DNA from: JAKFDK01 sp036676195
Lineage (GTDB): Bacteria; Bacillota; Sulfobacillia; Symbiobacteriales; ZC4RG38
Direction: 5' to 3'
NCBI GenBank assembly: GCA_036676195.1
Contig: JAKFDK010000062.1
Coordinates: 1-51,687, forward strand
DNA length: 51,687 nucleotides
Every line of letters starts with the position of its first letter. Within the stretch, counting starts at the first letter, position 1. Below are positions 16,058 through 25,107 of this stretch, piece after piece. Both the position numbers and the translations under genes were made by a program. Below the pieces are notes generated by a model. It saw nothing but the letters and a program-made list of their open reading frames with translations, searched no databases and was not told the DNA's origin.

Positions 16058-19000
16058 TCAGCTCTGCCGGTGCCCGAGCTCAGCCACGCTGTCGCCGGTG
16101 TGCACCGGGACCGGTTTGCCGATGAAGTAGCCCTGGGCAGAGTCAACGCCGTAAGCTTTCAGTAACGCGATGGTCTCGGCGTCACCGACATATTCGGCAA
16201 TGGTCTGCTTGCCCAACCCCTGCGCCACTTCAACCATGGCCTTGACCAGGTGCTGGTCGGCCGGATCGTTAGGCAGGTTGCGGATGAAACTGCCGTCGAT
16301 CTTCAGGTAGTCCACCGGCAGGTGCTTGAGGTAATAAAACGAGGAAAACCCGGTGCCGAAATCGTCGATCGCAAACCGGCAGCCCCACTCCTTCAGGGTC
16401 TCAATGAAACGGCTGGCCTGGCTGCTGTCGGCGATGGCGGCAGTTTCGGTGATCTCCAGCACCAGGCGGGCCGGGTCAATCCCGGTGACCGTCAGTTCGT
16501 GCTGGATCAGACCCAGCAAGTCACTATCGGCAAAGGCCTTGCCGGAGAGGTTCACTTCCAGGGTGACAGGTGTGCCTGCCTGCTCAAGCTGGGCGATCAG
16601 CCGGATTGCCTGGCGCACAACCCAACGGTCGATGGCGTGAATCAGTCCATATCGTTCGGCTACATGCAGGAATTCCTGCGGCAGGATGATCTGCCCCTGT
16701 TCGCCGCGCATCCGCAGCAGCAGCTCATATTGAGAGATCTTGTCGTGGTGCAGGTCCAGAATCGGTTGCCAGTACAACAGAAACAGGTCCTGTTCCAGGG
16801 CAGTGCGAATCCGTTTTTCCCAGGTCAGCCGGGTTTCCATTCGGGCCAGCCGCTCCTGGTCAGGGATGTAGAGCGAATAACTGTTGCGCCCGCACTCTTT
16901 GGCCTGGTACATGGCCAGGTCGGCACAGGCCAGCAGTTCTTCCGCCGAACTGCCGTGGTCAGGCAACACCGCTACGCCGATGCTGGTGGTGATCCCGACC
17001 GGCTGCGCCTGGATCACCACCGTATGCTGGCGCAACGCGGACACAATGATTTCAGCCGTGGCCGCGGCACGGGCGGCGGTGGCCCCTGGCAGGAGAATGG
17101 CGAATTCGTCTCCGCCCAGCCGCGCCAGAATGTCCGCTGGCTCCAGGCAACCCTGCAACACTACGGCCACACTGCGCAGCAGTTCATCTCCCGCCCAGTG
17201 CCCCAGGCTGTCGTTGACATACTTGAAATCGTCCAGGTCCAGGAACAGAAGTGCCCCGCGATGGTCGGGAATCGCCAGCAGGGCGTCCAGTTCCTGTTGA
17301 AAACGACGGCGGTTGAACAGCTCCGTGAGTGGGTCATAATTGGCCGCGTGTACCAGTTGCCCCTCAAACAGCTTCCGTTCTGTGATGTCCTGCACCTGGC
17401 CGAGGAAATACAGGGGCAGGCCCTGGGGGTCGCGCACCAGCGAGGAACTGAGTAAGACCCAGACCGCATGCCCAAGCCTGTGCAAGTAACGCTTTTCGGT
17501 CAGACAGGCCCGCAGCTCGCCGGACAGCAACTTTTGCACCTGCTGACGGTTGCTCTCCAGGTCGTCCGGATGCGTCAGTTCCTCCCAGGTCAGAGCCAGC
17601 AACTCCGGCTCGGTGTAGCCCAGCATGTCACACAACGCCCGGTTTACCTGCAGGAGCCGTCCGTCCAGCCCGTTCAGGGTCATACCGGTGGCGGCATTGT
17701 CAAAGGCGCTGCGGAACCGTTCTTCGCTTTCCCGCAGAGCATCCTCGGCCTGCCGGTGTGCGCTGATGTCGCGGATGATGGTCGAGAAAAACTCCACCTC
17801 TCCGGATAGGGTCCGGTGCGCCAGCAGGACCTGTGACACAGGGATCACCCGCCCGTCCTTGCTGAGAAGAGAGGTTTCACCGCTCCAGACGCCATCCTTC
17901 AGGGCGGCGGGGAGAGCTTCGTTCAGTAGCATGGATCGTGCCCAGTTCGGGTACGCGTCGAACATGCTGTAGCGGGACACATCGTCGTCCGGGGTCAGCG
18001 CCAGCACGTGTCGCCCGGCCCCGTTCAGGTACGAGATCCGGCCAGACGCATCGGCCATGCAGACCAGGTCGGTGGTCGCCTCCAGGGTGACCACCAGCCG
18101 CGCCCGGGCTTCTTCGGCCACACGGGCCGAATCCAGCGCAGCCTCCAGCGTCAGTTGCTGTGCACGCAGGGCGGCGCGCTGACGCAACAGTTCCGTATTC
18201 TGGGCCTGAAGCGTTTCGTGCTGAGTGACCAGTTGCCGCCGGCGTTCCAGCAGGTCGGTCTGCACTTCCTGCAACTGGGCATGGCGTTCCGCCAGGGCTC
18301 GGTGTGCCCAGGCATGGGCCACCCCTACTGCCACCTGACTGGCCACGGCCTCCACAAACGCGACTTCGGCCGGGGTCCACTCCCGTGTTCCCGTACACTC
18401 GTGAAAAAGGATCGTGCCGAGCAGTTTCCCGTCGACCGACAGGGGGGCACCCAGAAGCGCTTGCGCCCCCGCCGCCACTAGTTCGGCGCGCCGGTTCGGA
18501 GCGGAAAGGTCCAGGTCCGGATCATTGGCCACGTCGGAAACGGCGAGCACACGGCCGGACCGGACGAACAGCGACTGCCTGGGGGCATACAGCAGGAAGT
18601 CCGGGGGAACCGGGGCCACACCGGGGGCGGCATACTGGGCCAGAATCGGGAAGGAATCGCCGGTGTGGTTCCGCAGGCGGACGTAGCAGCGGCTGGCGCC
18701 CAGGGCAGGTCCCAGCTCGTTGACGGTGGTATGCAGAATTTCATCCAGGTCAAGGGAACTGCGGATCGCCCGGCCAATGCGGTCCAACAAGGCCTGGCGG
18801 TCCACTTGCTTTTGCAGATCCCCCCGGGCGTGGACCAGATCCTGGATCAGGCGGCGCTGATGGGCGGCGGTGCGCATCCCGGTTTGGGCCGCCACTACGA
18901 CCACCAGCAGTTTGAAGGCGGTCTCGGCCAGCGCCACTGTCCCCGGTACACCGCTGAACTGCCAGCGATAGGCCCCGTCGAGCCCCACCACCGCCAGGGC

Positions 19001-19930
19001 CAGATACAGCATCCGCTCACCCGCCGCCGGACCCAGGGCCCAGGAGGCGAGGGGGGGAATGGCCACGATCAGGGCCAGGAAGGCATGGCCCATTGGGCCG
19101 GCATCTGCCAGCAGAAAACCCAGGGCGATGGTCACGAAGGCCAGGTCGGCCAGGGGGAGCGCGGGCGCATCGGCCGGAGCCGGTATCGGTGCGGTGGGAG
19201 CAGTCAGGACAGCCAGGTACCGCCGGTACAGGGCCGGAGGCACCAGCAGGGCCGCAGCCCCGGCTGCCCAGATGGCTGCGCTGCCCCAGGCGCCGGCGCG
19301 GGCAAGGGCGTAGACCGCAACCAGAGGCAGGGCTGTGGCGACCAGCCGGCGCCACAGCGGCTGCGCCGCCGCCCACGGCTGCCCTGACCCAGGCAGGAGG
19401 AGGGCGGCTGCCCCGGCCAGTCCGGTGGCCCCGGCCCAGGGGATGAGGCCGGGCAGGAGTTGGTAGACGGTGGGGGCGAACACCTCCGGCCATAGCGGAA
19501 TGAGTCCGGCCAGGGTCAGTTGAATCAGGCCCTGGGCCAGGATGAACAGGTCCGGTCGCGGCGTGGTCGCCGGTTCAGATTCTGCAGCCGCCAGCCAGGG
19601 TGCCGTCAGCAGGGCGGCGGCCAGAATGCCAAACACCAGCCCGAAGGCCCAGTTGCCCGACATGATCCCGTAGCGGGCAAGCGCGGCCAGCGGCAGGCTC
19701 ACCAGCAGTCCGACCATGCGCCGCACCCATGGCAGTTGCGGGGTGGGCAACAACAGCACCATCCCGCTGACCACCAGGGGCGCCGAAAGGTACGAAAGAT
19801 CTGTCGGCAGGGCGATGAAGGCAGGACTGATATAGGTTTCTCCGATCGCATACAGGGCCACACCCAGAAACATTTCCGTGATGGCAGCCACGACGGTCAG
19901 TCGCGCTGTGTGCAAGGTCAGGTGCTGCAA
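16058..19930 (-). CDS. Membrane GAF-PAS-PAS-GGDEF-EAL cyclic-di-GMP protein
   Basis: About 1290 residues. Residues ~5-345 hold around ten hydrophobic helices (a sensor of MASE-like type that I cannot name); then GAF (~380-550), a Gln/Leu-rich coiled coil (~550-610), PAS (~612-725), PAS (~731-850), GGDEF (motif RLGGDEF near 938) and EAL (~1040-1285). The cyclase site is canonical. The inhibitory I-site position, normally RxxD, reads EPAD, so product inhibition is probably lost. The phosphodiesterase signature reads ELL, but the metal and catalytic residues in LEVNLS, LEITET, IDDFGTG, LKIDG and IAEY are kept, so it may well be active. TTG 19930 is chosen for the upstream GGAGGGG; TTG 19972 is the alternative. 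Confidence 0.88.
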   Translation of the reverse strand: MQHLTLHTARLTVVAAITEMFLGVALYAIGETYISPAFIALPTDLSYLSAPLVVSGMVLLLPTPQLPWVRRMVGLLVSLPLAALARYGIMSGNWAFGLVFGILAAALLTAPWLAAAESEPATTPRPDLFILAQGLIQLTLAGLIPLWPEVFAPTVYQLLPGLIPWAGATGLAGAAALLLPGSGQPWAAAQPLWRRLVATALPLVAVYALARAGAWGSAAIWAAGAAALLVPPALYRRYLAVLTAPTAPIPAPADAPALPLADLAFVTIALGFLLADAGPMGHAFLALIVAIPPLASWALGPAAGERMLYLALAVVGLDGAYRWQFSGVPGTVALAETAFKLLVVVVAAQTGMRTAAHQRRLIQDLVHARGDLQKQVDRQALLDRIGRAIRSSLDLDEILHTTVNELGPALGASRCYVRLRNHTGDSFPILAQYAAPGVAPVPPDFLLYAPRQSLFVRSGRVLAVSDVANDPDLDLSAPNRRAELVAAGAQALLGAPLSVDGKLLGTILFHECTGTREWTPAEVAFVEAVASQVAVGVAHAWAHRALAERHAQLQEVQTDLLERRRQLVTQHETLQAQNTELLRQRAALRAQQLTLEAALDSARVAEEARARLVVTLEATTDLVCMADASGRISYLNGAGRHVLALTPDDDVSRYSMFDAYPNWARSMLLNEALPAALKDGVWSGETSLLSKDGRVIPVSQVLLAHRTLSGEVEFFSTIIRDISAHRQAEDALRESEERFRSAFDNAATGMTLNGLDGRLLQVNRALCDMLGYTEPELLALTWEELTHPDDLESNRQQVQKLLSGELRACLTEKRYLHRLGHAVWVLLSSSLVRDPQGLPLYFLGQVQDITERKLFEGQLVHAANYDPLTELFNRRRFQQELDALLAIPDHRGALLFLDLDDFKYVNDSLGHWAGDELLRSVAVVLQGCLEPADILARLGGDEFAILLPGATAARAAATAEIIVSALRQHTVVIQAQPVGITTSIGVAVLPDHGSSAEELLACADLAMYQAKECGRNSYSLYIPDQERLARMETRLTWEKRIRTALEQDLFLLYWQPILDLHHDKISQYELLLRMRGEQGQIILPQEFLHVAERYGLIHAIDRWVVRQAIRLIAQLEQAGTPVTLEVNLSGKAFADSDLLGLIQHELTVTGIDPARLVLEITETAAIADSSQASRFIETLKEWGCRFAIDDFGTGFSSFYYLKHLPVDYLKIDGSFIRNLPNDPADQHLVKAMVEVAQGLGKQTIAEYVGDAETIALLKAYGVDSAQGYFIGKPVPVHTGDSVAELGHRQS

Positions 19931-20187
19931 GCGTGTCCCCTCCGTTGGCCACTCCCCCCGGGCCGGATGCAACCGGAGGCGGGAGACAGGCCGAGGCCGT
20001 CAGATCGTCGGGAGCCCAGATCTCTGCCGAAATGATCCTTTTGTTTTGCATATCAATTATGATACTGATGTTGGAATCACCTGTGGTAGCCGGTCCCAAT
20101 TCGGGGCATCGCCCAAAAATAACTGGCCCGGTCCCGGCCCCGGCAGATGGTTTTGGTGGCGTTTGCCACTGTCAGCACTGTGTTCCC

Positions 20188-20216
20188 TTGCCCTGCGGGC
20201 TTTTCTGGTATAGAAT
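20188..20216 (+). promoter_or_regulatory. Promoter of the structured leader and gene at 20365
   Basis: TTGCCC (20188-20193) and TAGAAT (20211-20216) are 17 bases apart. Transcription would begin near 20222, where the folded leader begins. Confidence 0.55.
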
Positions 20217-20221
20217 GAGAA

Positions 20222-20313
20222 GGACGCCATGGCGGTAACGTCGACTGAGGTTCGGCACGACCTCGGGCCCGGCGTCCAAGCTAAGAGACCGGCCTGGTGC
20301 AATCGGCACCAGG
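20222..20313 (+). ncRNA. Candidate structured 5' leader RNA
   Basis: A 7-bp closing stem (GGACGCC 20222-20228 with GGCGTCC 20271-20277) encloses a stem-loop (GAGGT/ACCTC). After 14 bases a perfect 9-bp hairpin follows (GCCTGGTGC 20292-20300 with GCACCAGGC 20305-20313), then TTTAAT. The predicted start of transcription coincides with the closing stem. The arrangement (closed multi-stem domain, then a hairpin before a coding start 50 bases on) is riboswitch- or attenuator-like, but I match it to no known class. Confidence 0.5.
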
Positions 20314-20364
20314 CTTTAATCCTGCCCATTATACCGGTTTAGATACGAAGGAGGGCCTGGACTT

Positions 20365-20841
20365 ATGTCTACATCCGCCTCCGTCGAGTTTCGGCTGCCT
20401 GAGGGGTGGACACTGCGCAAAGTGGCTGCCATGTTAGCACGGGAGTGGCTGCCGCCCTTTCTGGCGGACACCGGTCCCAAGGCCCCCCGCTGGGTCCTGC
20501 AACCAGTGGTGGAGGCCCCCGAAAAAGGGGCTCTCCCGCTGTGGGAGGCTGGGATTTCCACCGCCGACTACGAGGAGCGTCTGGACCATGCCGACCTTGC
20601 CTGGGCCATCCGGGCCAATGTCGCCCGGGGCAGGGGCAAGGGGACGATTTTGGCGCGGCTGCGTCTGGATGCTGAAGACCGGGAGACCATTCACATGACC
20701 ATCTTCCCGGCGCCGCTGCCCGAGTCCCTGTTTGACAGCACCAAGGTGGACGAGTATCTGCAGGCCCGGGACACAGAGGGTCTGGAAGGCTTGCTGGTGA
20801 ACCTCCTGAGTGCAGGCGGTATCCTGCCTGTGGAGGTCTGA
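20365..20841 (+). CDS. Unrecognised 158-residue soluble protein
   Basis: ATG 20365 is nine bases after GAAGGAGGG, and codon use is typical of the window, so the gene is real. No signal peptide or membrane segment is present. The N-terminal half has FRLPEGWTLRKVAAMLAREW and a Trp/Pro-rich stretch; the C-terminal half has DRETIHMTIFPAPLPESLF and an acidic helix. I recognise no family. It is transcribed from its own promoter through a structured leader (20222-20313) and ends before an intrinsic terminator, so it is a single-gene unit. The GGDEF-EAL gene is divergent, sharing the intergenic region. Confidence 0.65.
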   Translation: MSTSASVEFRLPEGWTLRKVAAMLAREWLPPFLADTGPKAPRWVLQPVVEAPEKGALPLWEAGISTADYEERLDHADLAWAIRANVARGRGKGTILARLRLDAEDRETIHMTIFPAPLPESLFDSTKVDEYLQARDTEGLEGLLVNLLSAGGILPVEV

Positions 20842-20859
20842 GGCCCGGCAGCAGGCTGA

Positions 20860-20891
20860 CGCCCGGCACATCCTGGTGCCGGGCGTTTGTG
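20860..20891 (+). terminator. Intrinsic terminator
   Basis: Perfect 10-bp stem CGCCCGGCAC (20860-20869) with GTGCCGGGCG (20876-20885), six-base loop, followed by TTTGTGT. It ends the single-gene unit at 20365. Confidence 0.85.
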
Positions 20892-20946
20892 TCCGGCTCC
20901 GGGGTGATTGCGCGGCGGAGCAGACCGTGAATCGGAGTGAAATGCC

Positions 20947-22890
20947 ATGATCACCGCCCGGCGGCTCCCGTTCCTGTGTGCGATCGTGTTGCTGGTGGCA
21001 CTGGTACCGGTGGTCCGGCCGCCGCTGACAGCGGCAGCCGCCGATCCTGTCCGTCTGTTTGTGAACGGTCACGAACTGCAGCCAGACGTGCCGCCGCAAC
21101 TGGTGGGCGGCCGCACCCTGGTACCGGTACGGGTGGTGGCAGAGGCGCTGGGGGCGCAGGTGACCTGGAACGAGAGCGCCCGCCTGGTGGAGATCAGGGG
21201 CAGCAAAAGCATCAGCCTGCAAGTGGGCAGTGCCCAGGCCCTGGTGGACGGGGAGAGTGTCGGGCTGGATGCCCCGGCGTTAATCCTGGGCGGCCGCACC
21301 CTGGTACCCATCCGCTTTGTGGCCGAGGCCCTGGATTTTGCCGTGGTGTGGGACAACAGCCTGCGGGCTGTCCGGCTGACTGCCGGTGCCGGACTGTCGC
21401 CGGAGGTCCTGGAAACGTATCTCTGGCCGGCCTATACCGCACACCTGCAGGTACAGGTCAGTCTGGACGCGCAGGGCTTTACGGTGGTCAGCGGTACCTT
21501 TGATCCGGCGGCAACGGGCTGGACGGAAGTGGCGGTCTGGCAGGAAGGTGCCCGTCCGGTCAGTGCGCCGGTGAGCGGCAATCACTTTACGGTGCGGGTG
21601 CGGCTCGGCGGCGGCACAGAAGCCGTCCTGTATCTGGGCGGGCGGACCAGCGGTACGTCCTTCGCCAGCGTTGCCCGGCTGCGGGTCAGGGTCCCGGCAG
21701 GGGTAGACCCGCAGTTAGCTGCGGGCGGCGGCCTGACCGTGGCGGACCTGGTGGTGACCGATCACCGCCTGACCGTGACGCCTGCGGTCACCCCGGATGG
21801 GTTTCTGGAGCTCACCGGCAGCAGCACTGCGTCCTGGACCGACCTGCTGGTGTGGTCCGCTGATTCGTCCGCCCAACCTGTAAAAACGGCCGTGGCGGTC
21901 AACCGGGGGAAGTTCCAGGCGGTCCTGCCCTTGCCCGGCCCGGCCACCTATACCCTGTATGTTGGCGCCCGTGAAGACGGCAGTGCGTCATACCGATCAG
22001 TCGCTGAACTGACCGTCACCATGGCTGCAGCCAGCGACCTCGCCCCGGTCACCTCCCTGGACCCCCGGATCAGACTGGCCGCGCCCCTGGCGGCCGGGGC
22101 GGCTTACGCCGATTTTGTGCCGGTGGCGGGTGAAATTGTGGGTCACCCCGGTGCCGAGCCGGTGGTGCTGGCTACCATTGAACGGACGGACGTACAGGCG
22201 GACATGGCCGGGACAGACGCGGCCAGGCCCCTGAAGGCCACACAGGCCATCCCGGTGCAGGACGGCCGCTTCTCCGGCAGCCTCTGGCTGCGGTTTGGTC
22301 CCGGCCGGTACCGGCTGACCCTGGGGCTTCCTGTTGACCGGCGCCAGTGGCAGGAGGGGCTGGAGTTCAGCGCCGTGAACACCGCCACAACCGACAACCG
22401 GTACCTGGCTCCCTCCCGAGGCATCGAGTCCGACCATCCCCAGATTACCGGCCTGGCGGCGAACCTCACCGCCGGGTACAGCAGTGACATGGAAAAAGTC
22501 AGGGCCATTCACGACTGGGTGGCGCGCCACATCAGCTACGACTATGACAAATACAGCAACGCCACCTTCAGCCACCTGGACGGCGCCGTCCGGACCCTGC
22601 AGCGGCGGACCGGTGTGTGTCAGGACTACAGCTTCCTCACCGTGGCTCTGCTGCGGGCGGCAGGCATTCCGGCCCGGCTGGCCTATGGGACGGCCCAGGG
22701 TTACGGGGGCTGGGGCGACCACGCCTGGGTCGAGGCCCGGGCCGGCGACCGCTGGGTGACCATGGACCCGACCTGGGATGCGGGGCACCTGGAGGGCGAC
22801 CAGTTCGTGCCCGGATTCAGCCTGCGCTACTTCGACCCGCTGCCCCAGCTATTTCAGACGGATCACCGCTGGCAAGGCTACGAATACTGA
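20947..22890 (+). CDS. Secreted copper-amine-oxidase-N / transglutaminase-like protein
   Basis: 647 residues with a signal peptide (residues 1-32, hydrophobic core CAIVLLVALVPVV). Residues ~35-145 hold two copper amine oxidase N1-type repeats (VNGHEL..., GGRTLVPVRVVAEALGAQVTW and GGRTLVPIRFVAEALDFAVVW), a common wall-associated module in Firmicutes. Residues ~150-480 are beta-rich, repeated domains with matching openings (VTPDGFLELTGSS, VAVNRGKFQAVLPL). Residues ~510-620 form a transglutaminase-core domain with the catalytic triad visible: Cys in GVCQDY, His in DHAWVE, Asp in MDPTWD. It could be a wall-modifying or protein-crosslinking/protease-type enzyme outside the cell. ATG 20947 follows CGGAGTGAA. 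An intrinsic terminator follows. Confidence 0.85.
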   Translation: MITARRLPFLCAIVLLVALVPVVRPPLTAAAADPVRLFVNGHELQPDVPPQLVGGRTLVPVRVVAEALGAQVTWNESARLVEIRGSKSISLQVGSAQALVDGESVGLDAPALILGGRTLVPIRFVAEALDFAVVWDNSLRAVRLTAGAGLSPEVLETYLWPAYTAHLQVQVSLDAQGFTVVSGTFDPAATGWTEVAVWQEGARPVSAPVSGNHFTVRVRLGGGTEAVLYLGGRTSGTSFASVARLRVRVPAGVDPQLAAGGGLTVADLVVTDHRLTVTPAVTPDGFLELTGSSTASWTDLLVWSADSSAQPVKTAVAVNRGKFQAVLPLPGPATYTLYVGAREDGSASYRSVAELTVTMAAASDLAPVTSLDPRIRLAAPLAAGAAYADFVPVAGEIVGHPGAEPVVLATIERTDVQADMAGTDAARPLKATQAIPVQDGRFSGSLWLRFGPGRYRLTLGLPVDRRQWQEGLEFSAVNTATTDNRYLAPSRGIESDHPQITGLAANLTAGYSSDMEKVRAIHDWVARHISYDYDKYSNATFSHLDGAVRTLQRRTGVCQDYSFLTVALLRAAGIPARLAYGTAQGYGGWGDHAWVEARAGDRWVTMDPTWDAGHLEGDQFVPGFSLRYFDPLPQLFQTDHRWQGYEY

Positions 22891-22966
22891 GGGCGAGGAG
22901 ACCTTGGTGCGCCCGGGCTCAGTCAGTTCCACCGCGATCTCCTCAGCTACGGATATCTGAGATCAG

Positions 22967-23006
22967 GCCCCCTCTTCCCGGTGTGTTTTGGGAGCAGGGG
23001 GCTTTT
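22967..23006 (+). terminator. Intrinsic terminator
   Basis: Stem GCCCCCT (22967-22973) with AGGGGGC (22996-23002), extended inward by CCC/GGG pairs, then TTTT. It ends the transglutaminase-like gene and sits just before the stop of the convergent small membrane gene. Confidence 0.8.
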
Positions 23007-23014
23007 GCGTTTGA

Positions 23015-23245
23015 TCAGCGTATGCACAACTGGGCCACTGTCCCGGCCAGGGCCACCGCCAGCCAGTAGGCTGCCCGATTGGTGCGCCAGATGCCTGTCA
23101 GGTTCAGCACGGCCGCCGTGGCCCCCGAGGCGCCCACGATGAGCAGTGGCGGAAACCGCCAGGCCGTCCACGCCAGCAACAAGGCGACGACCACGACCGC
23201 TTGCACGATCCCCGCTCTGGTTAGCTGCACGTCCCCTGGCACCAC
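23015..23245 (-). CDS. Small three-helix membrane protein
   Basis: 76 residues with three hydrophobic segments (VQAVVVVALLLAWTAW, LLIVGASGATAAVLNLTG and YWLAVALAGTVAQL). GTG 23245 lies seven bases after AGGGACAGG, three bases after the stop of the gene upstream on the same strand, so the two are coupled. No family motif is recognised. The region upstream has no further gene, so this is a two-gene unit of unknown role. Confidence 0.55.
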   Translation of the reverse strand: MVPGDVQLTRAGIVQAVVVVALLLAWTAWRFPPLLIVGASGATAAVLNLTGIWRTNRAAYWLAVALAGTVAQLCIR

Positions 23246-23248
23246 CCG

Positions 23249-23482
23249 CTACCTGTCCCTGTCAACGGTCTTTGCCAGCGGCAGTGTTGTCCGCGCACAG
23301 TCCATCGCTGCGGTGTACAGCCCCAACTCACCGGCGGCTCTTGTCGCAATCAGTCCCGCATCCACTCTGGCCTCGATATTCCTGCTGTGGTCGCGGAGAA
23401 TGGGTTCTCCTTCACGCAGCGCTGCCAGATACCGCCCGCGTGCGAGCAGCATCTGCAGTTCCGCCAGATCCACCGTTTGCAC
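23249..23482 (-). CDS. Small helical TPR-like protein
   Basis: 77 residues, all helical in appearance. The segments LLARGRYLAALREGEPIL and LYTAAMDCARTTLPLA resemble single helix pairs of a tetratricopeptide repeat (Gly/Tyr/Ala at the helix contact positions). GTG 23482 has a poor site; the in-frame GTG 23473 is eight bases after GGGGGG and is the better start. It precedes the small membrane gene with three bases between them. Function unknown. Confidence 0.5.
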   Translation of the reverse strand: MQTVDLAELQMLLARGRYLAALREGEPILRDHSRNIEARVDAGLIATRAAGELGLYTAAMDCARTTLPLAKTVDRDR

Positions 23483-24297
23483 CCCCCGTGTTCCCGCCGA
23501 GATACAGATTTTCCCTTTATACGTGAAGTTACTGCCGGAAAATGGGACTTTTCCGAGTTTGCCAGAGGTTAATACCGTCCTCGGGGCTCATTGAAAAACT
23601 GAGACCGCCCTTGCGGCGGGGACCACTAAGGAACTGATCTGGGCTTTGGTCCCGGCCTGCTGGCGCCCGGAATCCTGTACGCCTGGTGGAGGGGGGCAGG
23701 GGGGAGGGGGGCCGGTCAGGATGACTCTCACCGACCTGCGCAGCAGTTGATCAGATTCCGGGCCGCAACCCCGATTTCGGGTGGTCGAGGCAGGGACGGG
23801 ATGATTCACCGGTCTTTTCCGAGGCAGAGTTCCAAAACATGCGGAAACCGCAGGCGAATCCCGTGGTTCCAAGGGATGTTCGCCCCGGAATTATCCTGTT
23901 TTCGGCCTGAGAAGGGGCGTTCTGGTCCGGAGACGGCGAAAAGTGGCGGCTCCCCCACCTGTGCGGCTCCGATTTCATGTGATTCACCGATGTTTTCCGC
24001 ATGTAGCCATGGACCGCTCTGGAAATCAGCGTTGAATCGTGGCCGGGCGCTGATTGAAGCGCAAAGGGCAGCATTCGCGCAGCGGGGGGCCGTAGCGACC
24101 CAGCACCTGAATCGCTGATATTCCCGGGAGCACGTACTTGGTGGAGACCAGAACGCCTTGCGAGCACCCGTTGTTGCGAACAGAGCCTTCATGAATCGCA
24201 TTGAGTCGTCGAATAGTTGACACCTAGTTCGGCGGCACTACCAGCGTAAGAAATCGGAAGCCAAGCTCTACGACTATCTCGTGCACTTGCGTTCAAT
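23483..24297. other. About 800 bases without a recognisable gene
   Basis: Open frames here lack ribosome sites and family motifs. Visible structure: a direct repeat (ATGATTCACCGGTCTTTTCC near 23801 and GTGATTCACCGATGTTTTCC near 23979) and an 11-bp inverted repeat (ACATGCGGAAA near 23838, TTTCCGCATGT near 23994). Base composition is lower in GC than in the neighbouring genes. It looks like decayed mobile or genic DNA. Confidence 0.45.
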
Positions 24298-24327
24298 AGG
24301 AGCGGGGGCCATGGCGCCCCCGCTCCT
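24298..24327 (-). terminator. Terminator hairpin of the small secreted protein gene
   Basis: Perfect 12-bp stem AGGAGCGGGGGC (24298-24309) with GCCCCCGCTCCT (24316-24327), six-base loop, directly after the minus-strand gene end at 24344. The U run is poor. Confidence 0.65.
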
Positions 24328-24343
24328 ACCCTGGACTCAACTA

Positions 24344-24749
24344 CTAGCAGTTCAGGCTGGCGTCCCGGAAAACAATGTCCTTGGAGATCCATTTTTCCGT
24401 CCAGCCCGAGTAGTAATGGGTATAGAGCCACTTGCCGCTCCATTCATAGAATTCAGTCTTATAGTTCACATCGGTGTGCTTGTACCAGTTCCGCACCTGG
24501 AGGTACCCTGCAGTCCTGGGTTGAAGGGTCAAGGTGCCCGTGATGGTTTCATTCGTGCTCCAGCTAAAGTCATAGCCCACAGCCGTTTTGATTTGACCGA
24601 CATCGAACGACCCGCTCAGACTTGTCCGATGGCCATATGAATGGCCCTCGCTGTAGCCAACGCTGGAGGTCTCCAGAGTGGGCGAAAGTCGGTGCGGCCA
24701 CCGCCGCGCACAGAAGCACGGACACTGCGAAAGCGGCTACCTTACGCAT
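24344..24749 (-). pseudogene. Frameshifted small secreted protein
   Basis: ATG 24749 (after GGGAGGGAAAG) encodes a clear signal peptide (MRKVAAFAVSVLLCAAVA, then APTFAHS). The mature part continues in another frame as ETSSVGYSEGHSYGH and reads on to KTAVGYDFSWSTNETITGTL and the C-terminus at 24344, so a one-base indel lies near 24675, right after the signal peptide. The joined product is about 134 residues, rich in Tyr, Trp and Thr with alternating polar/apolar residues, so probably a small beta-sandwich exported protein. It resembles many unnamed exported proteins of Bacilli and Clostridia. A hairpin terminator follows. Confidence 0.65.
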
Positions 24750-25107
24750 TTTCTTTCCCTCCCAGATTAAACCCTTCGTCTGGTAATACGTGGAAAGTGG
24801 CGGTGAGGCTCGGCTCTGGTAACATTTTATGGAAAATCTCAATGGTAAGGCCCTGACAGGCGCCGGGAGTGAGTATCAGCTTGTGGGTTGACTGCAGGCA
24901 AGCGGGGGCGCGAGTCCAGGCCCGCCGGTGTTCGACATTTTTTCGGCGAAGGTCCCCCGGCGGCCCGCCGTGTTGGTGCCTGTGGTGCGAACAACCGCGA
25001 AGAAAGGCGGGTTTTGACGAACGGTCTTCGACACCGTTCTCCGTTGGATTTCCCTGCTCCTGGTTACACTAGAAGTGACTGTAGATCGGTCCATCGGGGG
25101 TCGCAAA
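24750..25107. other. Intergenic region between divergent genes
   Basis: About 360 bases hold the 5' regions of the minus-strand secreted gene and of the plus-strand AAA gene. A palindrome and promoter-like boxes stand at 25019-25070. No gene is visible; the minus-strand frame at 24876-25145 overlaps the AAA start and lacks a ribosome site. Confidence 0.5.
25019..25070 (+). promoter_or_regulatory. Palindrome and promoter-like boxes before the AAA-VWA operon
   Basis: GAACGGT (25019-25025) is mirrored by ACCGTTC (25033-25039) with a 7-base centre. Just downstream are TTGGAT (25044-25049) and TACACT (25065-25070), 15 bases apart (short). The palindrome sits directly upstream of the -35, where an activator or repressor could bind. 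Confidence 0.4.

Noticed and set aside
14108..16165. 685-residue plus-strand ORF
   Set aside because: Covers the antisense of the flavoprotein, which has all FAD/NAD motifs on the minus strand.
20222..20313. c-di-GMP (GEMM) riboswitch
   Set aside because: The expected GCAAA and GACGCAAAGC-type core is missing and the stems do not match the two-helix fold.
23799..24010. CRISPR-like repeat
   Set aside because: Only two imperfect ~20-base copies 178 bases apart; no regular spacers and no cas gene.
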